DNA from: a bacterium
GTDB lineage: Bacteria > Sumerlaeota > Sumerlaeia > SLMS01 > JAHLLQ01
Length of the DNA stretch: 64,000 bases
Assembly: GCA_020444065.1 (NCBI GenBank)
Contig: JAHLLQ010000001.1
Span: forward strand, 124,001-188,000
Reading direction: 5' to 3'
The first letter of the stretch is position 1; every line of letters starts with the position of its first letter. Under the pieces are notes generated by a model that did not search any database, was not told the origin of the DNA, and worked only from the letters and a program-made list of their open reading frames with translations. This document shows positions 43,925 to 53,071 of the stretch, piece by piece. The position numbers and the translations under genes are program-made.

Positions 43925-46213
43925 TCAGTTGACTGTTGCCGTCAGACTGATACTCGAGGCGTTGTAGCCGTAAACCGAGATGTAGTACATCGTGCCCGGG
44001 ACAAGCGACGGGCTGCTGCTGCTGTTTACCGTCACCGTCTCAGCGGAGCCCCACTTGTAGGGACGGAAGTCCCAGGAACTCGACGTTGGCTGGCTGCCCT
44101 GCTTCACGTACAGGTCGCCGTCACCGGTGCCGCTCATCACGACCGACAGTTGGCCGGAGCCGGAGGGCACGAAGATCGAGTAGTGCACCCACTCGTGGTA
44201 CGCGATCGAAGCGGAGACCGTCTGGCCACTGGTCAGCGAGCCGGAAGGAGTCGGTTCGGGCGTTGCCGTGGCGGTCGGGGTCGGCGTTGGCGTAGAGCTG
44301 CCGCTCGTCGTGACCGATGCGGTCAGGTTGTAGGACGAGGCCGAAGAGCTGTAGCCGCACACCGAGATGTAGTAAGTCGTGCCGGGAACAAGCGCGGGGC
44401 TTGAGCTGCCGCTGACCGTAACGGACTCACTGGAGCCGCTCAGGTAGGGACGGAAGTCCCAGGAGCTCGAGGTCGGCTGGCTGCCCTGCTTGATGTACAG
44501 GTCGGCGTCGTTTGTGCCGGTCATCACAACCTGCAACTGCGTAGCATTCGAAGGAACGAAGAGAGTGTAGTGATCCCAAGCGTTCTTGTTCACGCTACCG
44601 CTCACGTTCAGGTCGCCACTTGAGGGCGTCGGGCTCGGAGACGGGCTCGGGCTGGCCGTGGGGCTCGGGCTTGGAGACGGGGACGGAGAAGGCGTCGGCG
44701 TCGGGCTCGGGGACGGCGAGGGGCTGGGGCTCGGGGAAGGCGTCGGGCTTGGAGTCGGGCTCGGCGTCGGCGAGGACGTCGTGATCGTCGGCGTCAGGTT
44801 GTAGGACGACGTCGAGGAGCTATAGCCGCGCACCGAAACGTAATAGGTCGTTCCGGGAACCAGGGCCGGGCTGGAGCCGCTGTTGACCGTCACCGTCTCG
44901 CTGGAGCCGTTGACGTACGGACGGAAGTCCCAGGAGCTCGTCGTCGGCTCGCTGCCCTGCTTGATGTAAAGGTCGGCGTCGTTCGTGCCGGTCATGACGA
45001 CCTGGAGTTGAGAGGCATTGGACGGAACGGAGATCGTGTAGTGATCCCACGCGCCCTGAGCGACACTGCCGCTAACCGTCACGCCGCTGCTGAGCACGTT
45101 GCTCGAGGGCGTCGGTGTCGGGCTGGCAGTCGCTGTGGCCGTGGCCGTCGGTGTCGGATTGCTGCCGCCGTCAACCCAACCGCTGAGTTCCGAGGCGATC
45201 CAGCAGCGCATACGGCCGGCCTGCTGCGGCGTGAACTCCGAATAGCAAGCGTCGTCGGCGTAACCCATATAGTTTTCCGGAGCGGTGGCGCCCCAGGAAG
45301 TCCCACTGCACGAATCCGTCCCCCCAGGAGGAGCGCAGTTGTAATTCACCGGCGTCGGCGGCGTGTCGGAACAGAAGTCACCCGTCGTGTCGCCGTTCAC
45401 GCCATCGGCGCGTTCCCAGCATGCGGAGCAGGAAGTGACTTCCGTCACACCATGATGGGTGTGCCAAAGACCAAAGCAGTGACCGATCTCGTGGGTCGCT
45501 GTCTTCTGGCCGGAGCCAAAGTAGTTGTCATCGACAATCAAGCCGCCGCCGTTGCTCGTGGCGTCCGCTTCCCAAGCGAACGTGCCAACGCCCAGGTAGC
45601 CGGACTGGATATTCACGACGTAGACGTTCAACTGCGTCCCGGGGCTGTCGGCATACGCGTTCTTCATCGCTGACTCTTCGGAGTCGGCGAAATCGCGATA
45701 CAGCGAGTCGTCGATAAATTCGTAAGTGTAGGTGAACTGAATGCCGCTGGGGCCGTAGTCGTTATTCAACTGGGAGACCTGGGCAGCGATATCCGACGTC
45801 GTGGCTGTGGCGCCCGATCCATTGGATCTGCGGAACACGTTGAACTTCAGCCGGACGACCTGAATCGGATCGCCGGAACCCGGGACGTAACCGTCACGCG
45901 TCGAGGGCGTATCGCAGGGGCCTTCCGTCGCGCATGCGCGGGAGGAGTAATAGAAGGGATTGTCGAGGGCGAACTTGACTTCCGTCTGGCACCAATCGGT
46001 CCCGTTATCACGGGCGATCTTTTTCGAGTCCTGGGGACGAGCGAGCATTTCCTGCACCCATGCCGGGCTTCCTTCATGGTCGTGCTGGATGACACTCGGA
46101 CCAGCGAGATCGAGATCGGCGGCCTGGCTGGGAGCCGAGACGAATCCCAGGGCTGCGGCAAGAGCCGAGAGGGCGGCAACGCGCCCCATGCGAATTGTTC
46201 GGGGGAAGATCAT
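43925..46213 (-). CDS. Secreted M43-like metalloprotease with three PPC domains
   Basis: A signal peptide (cleaved near SQA-A, residue 31) precedes a metzincin-type catalytic domain: [11 protein letters not shown] (241-251, three zinc His and the Glu base) and Met-turn NYMGYADD (Met316), as in pappalysin/M43 enzymes. Three beta-sandwich pre-peptidase C-terminal (PPC) domains lie at about 372-479, 533-640 and 660-762, joined by Pro/Ser/Thr linkers; the second linker is a 53-residue run of mostly SP pairs. The PPC copies are nearly identical in places ([18 protein letters not shown]), implying recent duplication. It is probably released or surface-bound and degrades protein. Confidence 0.93.
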   Translation of the reverse strand: MIFPRTIRMGRVAALSALAAALGFVSAPSQAADLDLAGPSVIQHDHEGSPAWVQEMLARPQDSKKIARDNGTDWCQTEVKFALDNPFYYSSRACATEGPCDTPSTRDGYVPGSGDPIQVVRLKFNVFRRSNGSGATATTSDIAAQVSQLNNDYGPSGIQFTYTYEFIDDSLYRDFADSEESAMKNAYADSPGTQLNVYVVNIQSGYLGVGTFAWEADATSNGGGLIVDDNYFGSGQKTATHEIGHCFGLWHTHHGVTEVTSCSACWERADGVNGDTTGDFCSDTPPTPVNYNCAPPGGTDSCSGTSWGATAPENYMGYADDACYSEFTPQQAGRMRCWIASELSGWVDGGSNPTPTATATATASPTPTPSSNVLSSGVTVSGSVAQGAWDHYTISVPSNASQLQVVMTGTNDADLYIKQGSEPTTSSWDFRPYVNGSSETVTVNSGSSPALVPGTTYYVSVRGYSSSTSSYNLTPTITTSSPTPSPTPSPTPSPSPSPSPSPSPTPTPSPSPSPSPSPTASPSPSPSPTPSSGDLNVSGSVNKNAWDHYTLFVPSNATQLQVVMTGTNDADLYIKQGSQPTSSSWDFRPYLSGSSESVTVSGSSSPALVPGTTYYISVCGYSSSASSYNLTASVTTSGSSTPTPTPTATATPEPTPSGSLTSGQTVSASIAYHEWVHYSIFVPSGSGQLSVVMSGTGDGDLYVKQGSQPTSSSWDFRPYKWGSAETVTVNSSSSPSLVPGTMYYISVYGYNASSISLTATVN
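44618..44776 (-). repeat. Low-complexity Ser-Pro linker coding repeat
   Basis: About 160 bases of GC-rich 6-base-like units encode an almost uninterrupted Ser/Thr-Pro chain between PPC domains 1 and 2. Such repeats are prone to length change by slippage, so the copy number may vary between strains. Confidence 0.85.
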
Positions 46214-46754
46214 ATACTGCGGGCCTCCTTGGGGGGTGGTTCCGGAAACATCGGCCGAAGACGAGCGAGAATCGGAATAAGATGGTGTATGTGCTCCAAG
46301 CTCGGTCGGATGTCAAGACGCAAAATACGAATTTTTAACTTTTTTTCCACCCAAACCGCTCCAAATCAGCATATGGCAGAATGAGAAAGGACCCAAAGTC
46401 TTGTTTATCAATAATCTAGATTGGATTTACTTCTTCGCATTTTTTTGAACCTTAGACAAGACGAAGCATCCCATCCGCATTTGGGAATGCATGTTTAGCA
46501 CGGAATATCCGGAAAATTTTTCAGACAGCGATCTTTTGTTCAATATTTCGAACAGTCTAATTCTCGGCGTAAAATTCATCCCACCAGCAAATTCAACGTC
46601 CTGGCACACAAAGATCCGTGTGGCTTTGGAACCACACTTCTCTTGCCCCAATGCGGTTCTTCTGAAAAACTCACGCCGTTCAGATGAACTCAAAATGCGT
46701 CACGCTGGAGGATTGCGCTCCAGCGCGTCATTTCCTTATGTGAGGAGAGGGAAG
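46214..46754. other. AT-rich divergent intergenic region (541 bases)
   Basis: It lies between the M43 protease and the dockerin-like protein, with clearly lower GC than the coding regions (for example T-run at 46338-46346). TGTTC (46537-46541) and GAACA (46550-46554) form an inverted repeat spaced by 8 bases. An open frame from 46491 joins the downstream gene but its product upstream of 46755 does not look real. It probably holds the promoters of both surface-protein genes. Confidence 0.55.
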
Positions 46755-48515
46755 ATGGTGAAGAAATTCGCAGCAGGTATCCTGTGCGTGGCAGCCGCTG
46801 CAACGCTCAGCGCTCAGCCCTACGGCTGGATGATGGGATCTACGGCGGATACTCCAAAGACAGGCAACAGGCTGGTGGTCGTCGACCTGAAGACGCAGAG
46901 CGTTGTGGGCCCGGCGAGCGGTTGGCAATACACCAACCACAGCGCCGGCGCAGACCCTACGGCGCCTTCCTTCAGCCCCAACGGAGACGTCGCATACGTC
47001 ATCGTCGGCGGGGACGGAAACGCCAGCCTGCCGACAGGCTACATGTATTTGTACGACACGGACGACGTGATCACGAAGCTCGGAAACAGTCAGACGCCCG
47101 ATGCGCCATTCCAGACACTCAGCTATCCCTCTTCGGACGAAGACGCTGTCGAACCAGTTGGTGTCACTGTGGCTGAGCAGGGCGATCGCGTTTATGTCAT
47201 GGAGGGCAAAGAACAGAACCTGTTCGTCTATGATGTGCAGCCCGATCGCACCCTGACACAGGTCACAGTCATCGATACAGGCAGCGGCCCCGGTCCCTTC
47301 TGGCTGACCGAAAGCGGCGACTACGGCTACTTCGTGAACTTTGAAGACTTCACGGTCAAAGCGGTCAATTGTCGGGCGAATCCGCCGGCGGTGACGCACA
47401 CAATCAACGTTCCCCCACCGACGCAGAACGATTCAGCCAGCCAGCCTGGTACGTTCTGTTCGTTCCCCTACCCTGACGGAACCAGCATGACGCTGCTGCC
47501 TCCCCCGGGAATTGCGCCGACCGATTCATCCAAGTTGCTGATCTACTCGGGCTATTACGGATTCCAAACGTACACAACGATTCCGTTCCCGATGTACATC
47601 CTGATCAATGATGCTTACCGGGTCTACTCGCTGGACACGGCAACGAACACGCTGGACAATTCTGGAAGTGCTATTATCAGCGTGAATCCGAGCAGTTCCG
47701 AGATTACTTTCCCCCCGACTCTTCTCTCGTTCGAAGATTCCAACGGCGACACCATCACGCACACTGCCGGCTCGCTTGTTGTCGGCACGAACGGGGCCCA
47801 GCAACACCTCTCGTTCCCGGCGCAAGACCTGATGCCGATCTTCGGACTGCGGCCACAGGGTGAAGATGCTCTCTTCATTGGTTCCATCCCCGCCGCGAAT
47901 GCCCTGGATCTTGCCGGCGGAACCTACACCCCGGTCCGCAATACATCCATGGTTCTGAAGTATCAGCCTCCCTCCAGTCGATCCGCACTCGTTGCCACCA
48001 CAAATGAGTACGACGTCGATCGGAACATGACGATCCCACTCGGCTTCTATAATGGGAAGCTCGTCTTCGGCGCGACGGATGCCTATGGCTTGAAGGGCCT
48101 CCCGGTTCCGTCCGGGACACTTCGAGATACGAAGATACTTGTTTACGATCCGGTTGCCGACAGCGCGGTCGAGATCCCGACGGAGATTGTCGGCGGCGCC
48201 TATGCCGAGCAGCCCCTCCCTGGATACGATCCCACCGACACGGATGGGGACGGGTTTACCGATCAGATCGAGGAGAAGTTGGGGTCCCTCCCTGGCGATC
48301 CCAGCTCGCGACCCGACTTCGGCGATTACGATGGCGATGGTCTCGTGAATGCGTTTGATGGCATTTCCATGTACCGTGCCGCGAAGAGCAACGGCGGCAC
48401 TCTCACCTACGACGAGAAGTGGGACATGGATCGCGACAACGATGTGGACTTCCTGGACGCCCAACTTCTGCTGCTTTGGTCCCACGACCGCCATCGCGTC
48501 ATCCCAACCGAGTAA
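46755..48515 (+). CDS. Secreted protein with beta-propeller-like region and dockerin-like C-terminus
   Basis: The ATG at 46755 follows GAGGAGAGGGAAG and gives a signal peptide ([20 protein letters not shown]). The 586-residue protein has a long beta-rich body with blade-like repeats ([29 protein letters not shown]) and a Ca-binding C-terminus: [36 protein letters not shown] and [19 protein letters not shown]. The last two resemble a dockerin type I pair. It may attach to a cohesin or fold around Ca2+ outside the cell. A terminator follows. Confidence 0.8.
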   Translation: MVKKFAAGILCVAAAATLSAQPYGWMMGSTADTPKTGNRLVVVDLKTQSVVGPASGWQYTNHSAGADPTAPSFSPNGDVAYVIVGGDGNASLPTGYMYLYDTDDVITKLGNSQTPDAPFQTLSYPSSDEDAVEPVGVTVAEQGDRVYVMEGKEQNLFVYDVQPDRTLTQVTVIDTGSGPGPFWLTESGDYGYFVNFEDFTVKAVNCRANPPAVTHTINVPPPTQNDSASQPGTFCSFPYPDGTSMTLLPPPGIAPTDSSKLLIYSGYYGFQTYTTIPFPMYILINDAYRVYSLDTATNTLDNSGSAIISVNPSSSEITFPPTLLSFEDSNGDTITHTAGSLVVGTNGAQQHLSFPAQDLMPIFGLRPQGEDALFIGSIPAANALDLAGGTYTPVRNTSMVLKYQPPSSRSALVATTNEYDVDRNMTIPLGFYNGKLVFGATDAYGLKGLPVPSGTLRDTKILVYDPVADSAVEIPTEIVGGAYAEQPLPGYDPTDTDGDGFTDQIEEKLGSLPGDPSSRPDFGDYDGDGLVNAFDGISMYRAAKSNGGTLTYDEKWDMDRDNDVDFLDAQLLLLWSHDRHRVIPTE

Positions 48516-48547
48516 CGCCGGACCGTTCAGATTCGAGAAACCCCAAC

Positions 48548-48580
48548 AGGGCCGCAGCGCACAGAGCGTTGCGGCCCTTT
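48548..48580 (+). terminator. Terminator after the dockerin-like gene
   Basis: AGGGCCGCAGCGC (48548-48560) pairs with GCGTTGCGGCCCT (48566-48578), 13 bp with one G-T wobble and a five-base loop, followed by TTTCTG. A strong stem with a short T tract. Confidence 0.8.
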
Positions 48581-48736
48581 CTGCAAACTCCGTCGGGACA
48601 CTCTCGGTCCTGGTATAGAGTTTGCCCCCAATGGGGAGCTGCCCGACGGGAATCCTTGCGTCCGGCCGCCAAATGCGCACGATGGCCCATGAATGCGCCA
48701 AAACTCGAATCCGAACGACGAAAGGAAGCTGACAAC

Positions 48737-49867
48737 ATGTCACTGCTGAAATCTGTAAGCCTGGGATTACTGTTGTTAGGGCTGAGCTCTGCTCCGGCCC
48801 TGGCCCAGGACGACACCAAACCTGCCGCATCCGCCGAGGCTGCTGCTGAGACGGCAAAGACCGAAACATCCGCCGAACCGACGATGATGCCCCGCGTCAA
48901 GTTGACAACCACCCTGGGCGATATCGTGATCGAACTGGACGGCGAGAAGGCCCCGATCTCGACACAGAACTTCCTCGGCTACGTCGAGGATGGATTCTAC
49001 AAGGGAACGATCTTCCACCGCGTGATGCCGGACTTCATGATCCAGGGCGGCGGCTTCAATGTCGACATGGACAAGAAGGCCAAAGAGGGCGACCACAAGC
49101 CGATTCTGAATGAGTGGGAGAACGGCCTGAAGAACAAAGAGGGCACGATCGCGATGGCTCGCCTCGGTGGCCAGGCCGACTCCGCCACGGATCAATTCTT
49201 CATCAACGTGAACGATAACGATTTCCTCGACGTGCCTCGCGATGGCGCCGGCTATGCCGTTTTTGGCAAAGTTGTCGAGGGGATGGACGTCGTGAAGAAG
49301 ATCGAGAATACCCCCGTGGTGAAGCATCCGAAGTACCCCTCGCCCCAGGCCGTCACCCCGGAAACGCCGGTTGTGATTGAGGACGTGAAGCTCCTGGACA
49401 AGGTGTCCGATGGAGTTCAGGCCGCAGTCGATGCCAAGATGGCTGCTATCGAAAAAGCGAAAGAGGAGGCCGCTATGGCCCAGCAGAAAGAGCTCGAACC
49501 CGTTATCAAGAAGTACGAAGAGGAATTCGGTGGCAAGTTCCAGACGACCGATTCCGGCCTGATGTACCTGAAGGCCAAGGAAGGCACGGGCGCATCGCCC
49601 AAGCCGACCGATGAAGTCGAAGTCAACTACTGGGGCAAGTTCCTCGACGGCGAGCAATTCGACAGCTCGTACGATCGTGGGCAGTCCACGTCGTTCCCGC
49701 TGAATCGAGTAATCGCCGGCTGGACCGAAGGCGTCGGCATGATGAAAGAAGGCGGCAAGTGGATCTTCATCATCCCATCAGACCTGGCCTACGGCGACCG
49801 CGGTCGCCCCGGAATGCCGGGCGGCGCGACACTGGTCTTCCAGGTGGAACTCATCAAGGTGAAGTAA
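48737..49867 (+). CDS. Exported cyclophilin-FKBP fusion peptidyl-prolyl isomerase
   Basis: A signal peptide ([24 protein letters not shown]) and an Ala/Glu-rich spacer precede a cyclophilin domain (about 52-222) with [14 protein letters not shown] (93-106, catalytic Arg95) and DQFFINV. A charged helical stretch (about 223-268) links it to an FKBP domain (about 285-376) with [32 protein letters not shown] and SDLAYGDRG. Both isomerase families thus sit on one periplasmic chain. The ATG at 48737 follows AAGGAAG. Dual-family immunophilins are known but rare. Confidence 0.92.
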   Translation: MSLLKSVSLGLLLLGLSSAPALAQDDTKPAASAEAAAETAKTETSAEPTMMPRVKLTTTLGDIVIELDGEKAPISTQNFLGYVEDGFYKGTIFHRVMPDFMIQGGGFNVDMDKKAKEGDHKPILNEWENGLKNKEGTIAMARLGGQADSATDQFFINVNDNDFLDVPRDGAGYAVFGKVVEGMDVVKKIENTPVVKHPKYPSPQAVTPETPVVIEDVKLLDKVSDGVQAAVDAKMAAIEKAKEEAAMAQQKELEPVIKKYEEEFGGKFQTTDSGLMYLKAKEGTGASPKPTDEVEVNYWGKFLDGEQFDSSYDRGQSTSFPLNRVIAGWTEGVGMMKEGGKWIFIIPSDLAYGDRGRPGMPGGATLVFQVELIKVK

Positions 49868-49896
49868 TTCTTCCCAATTCAAAACGCTCATTCGAT

Positions 49897-49936
49897 CCGC
49901 CGGGACAGCAAACAGTTGTCCCGGCGGGCGCTTTTT
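49897..49936 (+). terminator. Rho-independent terminator after the PPIase fusion
   Basis: CCGCCGGGACA (49897-49907) and TGTCCCGGCGG (49917-49927) form a perfect 11-bp stem with a nine-base loop; GCGC and five T residues follow (49932-49936). Confidence 0.9.
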
Positions 49937-50069
49937 GGGGGGAGTGAGACTTTCCATTGCCTTTGGAACCTCATCTTGTTTTGATTATTCTTGAGTTGGC
50001 GCCGTACAGGTTGGGAAGGGGTCGCAAAGCGACCATTGAAACCCTCACTTGAAATCAGGAGGAATCATC

Positions 50070-50351
50070 ATGGACGAAGTCACGGTCGGCAAGGCGGACG
50101 AAAAACGACTGGACCAGGTGAAAGAACAGGCCCGCGAGAAGATCAACGAACTGAAGGGCAAAGCCCAGGAAGGCTATCACAAGGCCTCCGAGCGCGTGCA
50201 TGAAACCTGGGAGAAAGTGGAGGGCTCCAGCCTGAAGGACGTCGAGGATGCCGTCGGGAGTTACGTGAAAGAAAACCCCGGGAAGTGCATCGCCATTGCC
50301 GCTGCAGCCGGCGTTCTTGTGGGTGCTCTGCTCAGGGGCCGTCGAGACTGA
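50070..50351 (+). CDS. YqjD/ElaB-like (DUF883-type) membrane-anchored protein
   Basis: The 93-residue protein has a charged amphipathic N-terminal helix (KVKEQAREKINELKGKAQEGY-like repeats), then SYVKENPGKCIAIAAAAGVLVGALL and RGRRD: the DUF883/YqjD layout with a C-terminal membrane segment. In E. coli YqjD associates with inactive ribosomes at the membrane in stationary phase. The ATG at 50070 follows AGGAGGAAT. It heads a three-gene run with YqjE- and YqjK-like genes. Confidence 0.8.
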   Translation: MDEVTVGKADEKRLDQVKEQAREKINELKGKAQEGYHKASERVHETWEKVEGSSLKDVEDAVGSYVKENPGKCIAIAAAAGVLVGALLRGRRD

Positions 50352-50360
50352 CGCTCACCC

Positions 50361-50789
50361 ATGGATGACAACCTGCAATCCGATCAGCCTGATCCGCGGG
50401 GGACCGGGCCCGGTACGGACACATCTCAGTCCGCCGCGCCCGACCCGCCGCCGGATGATGGCGGCATGGGCGAGGTGCTCGAATACCTCGAGCGCCTGAA
50501 AGCATCCCTGTTGCCCGTCTGGGAGAATTTCCTGGGCCTCGCGAAGGCCGAGTGGCGATACCTGCGCACAATGACAGTCGAGGGGTCGCGCTATATCTTT
50601 CTGCGCGCTGCACTTACGGTCACGATGCTCGTGTTGCTTATTCTCGCCTGGGTGTTTCTGATCGTGACGATCTGGACCGTCATTGAAACCTACTGCCCGG
50701 TTCCCTGGGCGGCTCCCTTTGCCATCATGATCCTCCACCTGTTGCCGGCCTGGGGGATCAAGATCCACCTGGAGAGGACCCGACTATGA
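50361..50789 (+). CDS. YqjE-like (phage-holin-family-like) membrane protein
   Basis: The 142-residue product has a Pro/Asp-rich N-terminus (40 residues), then LERLKASLLPVWENFLGLAKAEW and two membrane helices (about 75-100 and 108-130). This follows the YqjE/Actinobacterial holin-like pattern in the yqjCDEK operon. It starts 9 bases after the YqjD-like gene and overlaps the next by 4. Function is not known beyond stress-linked membrane localisation of relatives. Confidence 0.7.
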   Translation: MDDNLQSDQPDPRGTGPGTDTSQSAAPDPPPDDGGMGEVLEYLERLKASLLPVWENFLGLAKAEWRYLRTMTVEGSRYIFLRAALTVTMLVLLILAWVFLIVTIWTVIETYCPVPWAAPFAIMILHLLPAWGIKIHLERTRL

Positions 50790-51100
50790 GTCTCGAAGCA
50801 TCTCGTCAGGCGATCCGAGACGCCCAGGCCGAGCGACTCGTGGCGCGAAAAGCACTCAACAGCAGCCTCGAGAAGGCCGGTGGAACGGCTAAGAGCCTTG
50901 ATTTCAAGGACTTCACCTGCCGCCATCCACTGACTGGATTGGGCTTGGCTGCCGGGGCGGGATTCTTGCTCTGCGTGGCCGGCGGATCCGCCATTGCACG
51001 ACGCGGTCTGCGAGTCGGAAGTCGAGTGGGAATCGGGATGATCGCAAAGGCATTGGCCGAGAATCTCGGCGATGTCGCCGGTGGAGAAGCGGCCGAATAA
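50786..51100 (+). CDS. Small membrane protein, YqjK-like position
   Basis: 104 residues: a basic/acidic N-terminal helix (RQAIRDAQAERLVARKALNSSLEKAG), then a central Gly-rich hydrophobic segment (GLGLAAGAGFLLCVAGGSAIA) and a short C-terminal amphipathic part. It is coupled by ATGA to the YqjE-like gene. Sequence similarity to E. coli YqjK is not evident; the assignment rests on operon order. Confidence 0.6.
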   Translation: MSLEASRQAIRDAQAERLVARKALNSSLEKAGGTAKSLDFKDFTCRHPLTGLGLAAGAGFLLCVAGGSAIARRGLRVGSRVGIGMIAKALAENLGDVAGGEAAE

Positions 51101-51189
51101 GGCCACGCGCCGCGTTCTCGCGCTTGACCCCGAGGCTTCCGACTACCCACACTCCCGGCCGAACCCATTTCCGGTAGAAGGACTGCTTC

Positions 51190-52326
51190 TTGTCACCCAC
51201 AGCCGCCTGCGGACTACTCCTCGCTGCCAGCACGCTGATCGGCGTCGTGGCCACTGCACTGGCCCGCGTAATCAGCCATAAGACCGGCATTCTGGACTAT
51301 CCCGATGCCCGCAAGATCCACAGTAGGCCGATCGCCTACCTGGGAGGGCTGGGCATCTGCCTGACCATGCTGATCGGCGTGGCGTTGCTCGGCTGGATGA
51401 ATCCGCTGTACGTGGCAGGCAACCAACAACTGATCTTCGCCTTTATCATTGGGCTTCTGGTGATCTTCCTCGTTGGACTGTGGGATGATGTGGCCGGAAT
51501 GCGGCCGATTGTGAAGCTGGGCTGCCAGTTGGGCGTCGCCGCGGGCTTGTGGTTTGCCGGCGTGCGCATCGAGCGTGTCACGGTCGGATTCGGCGAGCCG
51601 CTCGGCCTGATCGCTCAGGGCAACGCGAGTCTCATCGCAGCCGTCATTCGCAGCCTGCCGAGTTTCTTGCTGACGGTAGGCTGGTTCGCGGCACTGATGA
51701 ATGCCATCAACCTGATCGACGGTCTGGACGGCCTGGCGGGCGGTGTCTGTTTCATCGCCTCGCTCAGTCTCGCCGCAGTGGGATTAATGATCGCACCATT
51801 CGGACAGGGCCTGACTCTCGGGCTCGTGCTGCCGGTCGTCGCCGCGGGCGCCTGCCTTGGCTTCCTCTTCCACAACTGGCACCCGGCAAGGATCTTCCTT
51901 GGCGACAGCGGATCAATGTCGATCGGCTACATCCTGGCAGCGGCCTCGCTCGTGAGCAGCACCAAGGCCCCCGCGCTCCTGACGCTCCTGTTGCCGTTGA
52001 TCGCCTTGGGACTGCCGCTGTTCGAGACGGTATTCTCCTTCACGCGGCGCATCCTGACCGGCAGCCATCCTTTCAAAGCTGACCGCCGCCATCTGCACCA
52101 CCGCCTGCTGGACGTCGGGCTCAGCCAACGGCGCGTGGTTCTCGTCTTCTTGTACGTCACGTTCTTCCTGGGTATCAACTCTGTGCTGCTGGCCCAGGGA
52201 CGCTCCGTCTTGCTGCTAGCGAACGTTGGGGTACTTGGGATTGGCGTCCTGATGCTCATCGAATACTTGAGCTTCATGGAGAAGCGCCGAAACGAGATGC
52301 GGTCCGGCGAAAACGTCAACGGCTGA
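51190..52326 (+). CDS. Undecaprenyl-phosphate sugar-1-phosphate transferase (WecA/TagO-like)
   Basis: This multi-span protein (378 residues) has the MraY/WecA family sites: HSRPIAYLGGLG, DDVAGMRP, NAINLIDGLDGLAGG (Mg-binding Asp), FHNWHPARIFLGDSGSM and HHRLLDVGLSQ. It transfers GlcNAc-1-P or a similar sugar phosphate to undecaprenyl phosphate, starting synthesis of a cell-surface polymer. The start is TTG 51190 with AGAAGGA seven bases ahead. Downstream genes on the opposite strand (WcaJ-like, GT4) make this a polysaccharide locus. Confidence 0.92.
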   Translation: MSPTAACGLLLAASTLIGVVATALARVISHKTGILDYPDARKIHSRPIAYLGGLGICLTMLIGVALLGWMNPLYVAGNQQLIFAFIIGLLVIFLVGLWDDVAGMRPIVKLGCQLGVAAGLWFAGVRIERVTVGFGEPLGLIAQGNASLIAAVIRSLPSFLLTVGWFAALMNAINLIDGLDGLAGGVCFIASLSLAAVGLMIAPFGQGLTLGLVLPVVAAGACLGFLFHNWHPARIFLGDSGSMSIGYILAAASLVSSTKAPALLTLLLPLIALGLPLFETVFSFTRRILTGSHPFKADRRHLHHRLLDVGLSQRRVVLVFLYVTFFLGINSVLLAQGRSVLLLANVGVLGIGVLMLIEYLSFMEKRRNEMRSGENVNG

Positions 52327-52327
52327 A

Positions 52328-53071
52328 CTACTTCCCGTCAGTCGTCACCGGACGAATATCCAGCTTACTCACCAGCGCCGGATCCGGCAGCAATGCCGCG
52401 TGCAGAATCGTCTCGGCGACCTGCTCCGGTGCCACCATCCACGATTGATCCTTCTGGTGACTGCCCGGGTGAGATTCGTGGTGAAAACGCGTATCGACGG
52501 ACCCAGGGCAAACCAGCGTCACGCGAATGCCGTCCTCCCGCACATCCTGCAGCAGGGACTTCGTAAACCCGTGCACGGCGTGCTTGCTCGCGAAATACCC
52601 GCAGCCCATCTTCGCCTGATTCTCCCCCGCCAACGACGAGACATTGAAGATGTGACCCCAACCGTTTTCCTTCATCCGGGGCACGGCCAGGCGCGTCATG
52701 TAGAATGTCCCGAAGACGTTGACGCGGAACTGACGCTCGAATTCGTCATCCTCGAACTTGTCAATCGGGCGGAAGACGCCGACGCCTGCGTTGTTGATGA
52801 GAAAATCCGGATTGCCTGCTGCGTCGATGGCCTTGCTGGCAAACTCCTGGCAATTCTCCCAGGAAGAGACATCCAGTTCGATTGCGGTGGCGGCGTTTCC
52901 TTCTTGCTTCAGGACTTCGACTGCAGTCTCGATCTGCTCGGCATTCCGAGCGCCCAGGACTACATGCGCCCCGGCACGTGCGAAGGCGAGAGCGACTGCT
53001 CGTCCGATTCCTCGGCTGGCTCCTGTGATCCAGGCGGTCTTTCCGTGGAGGTCTCGACTTCCTTGGGGCAT
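52328..53071 (-). CDS. Short-chain dehydrogenase/reductase
   Basis: The 247-residue Rossmann enzyme has GASRGIG (NAD(P)-binding), NNAGVGVF, VSSLAGEN (Ser) and YFASKHA (catalytic Tyr and Lys). The substrate is unknown; a link to sugar or fatty-acyl reduction is possible. Its first 112 bases lie inside the 3' end of the WcaJ-like gene in another frame on the same strand, which is unusually long for an overlap. The convergent WecA/TagO-like gene ends 1 base away. Confidence 0.9.
   Translation of the reverse strand: MPQGSRDLHGKTAWITGASRGIGRAVALAFARAGAHVVLGARNAEQIETAVEVLKQEGNAATAIELDVSSWENCQEFASKAIDAAGNPDFLINNAGVGVFRPIDKFEDDEFERQFRVNVFGTFYMTRLAVPRMKENGWGHIFNVSSLAGENQAKMGCGYFASKHAVHGFTKSLLQDVREDGIRVTLVCPGSVDTRFHHESHPGSHQKDQSWMVAPEQVAETILHAALLPDPALVSKLDIRPVTTDGK

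Noticed and set aside
44086-44404. CRISPR-like repetition in the PPC region
   Set aside because: Repeats are domain-length and in frame, coding for duplicated PPC modules and SP linkers.
46491-46754. N-terminal extension of the dockerin-like protein
   Set aside because: It crosses AT-rich sequence and would bury the clear signal peptide that starts at 46755.
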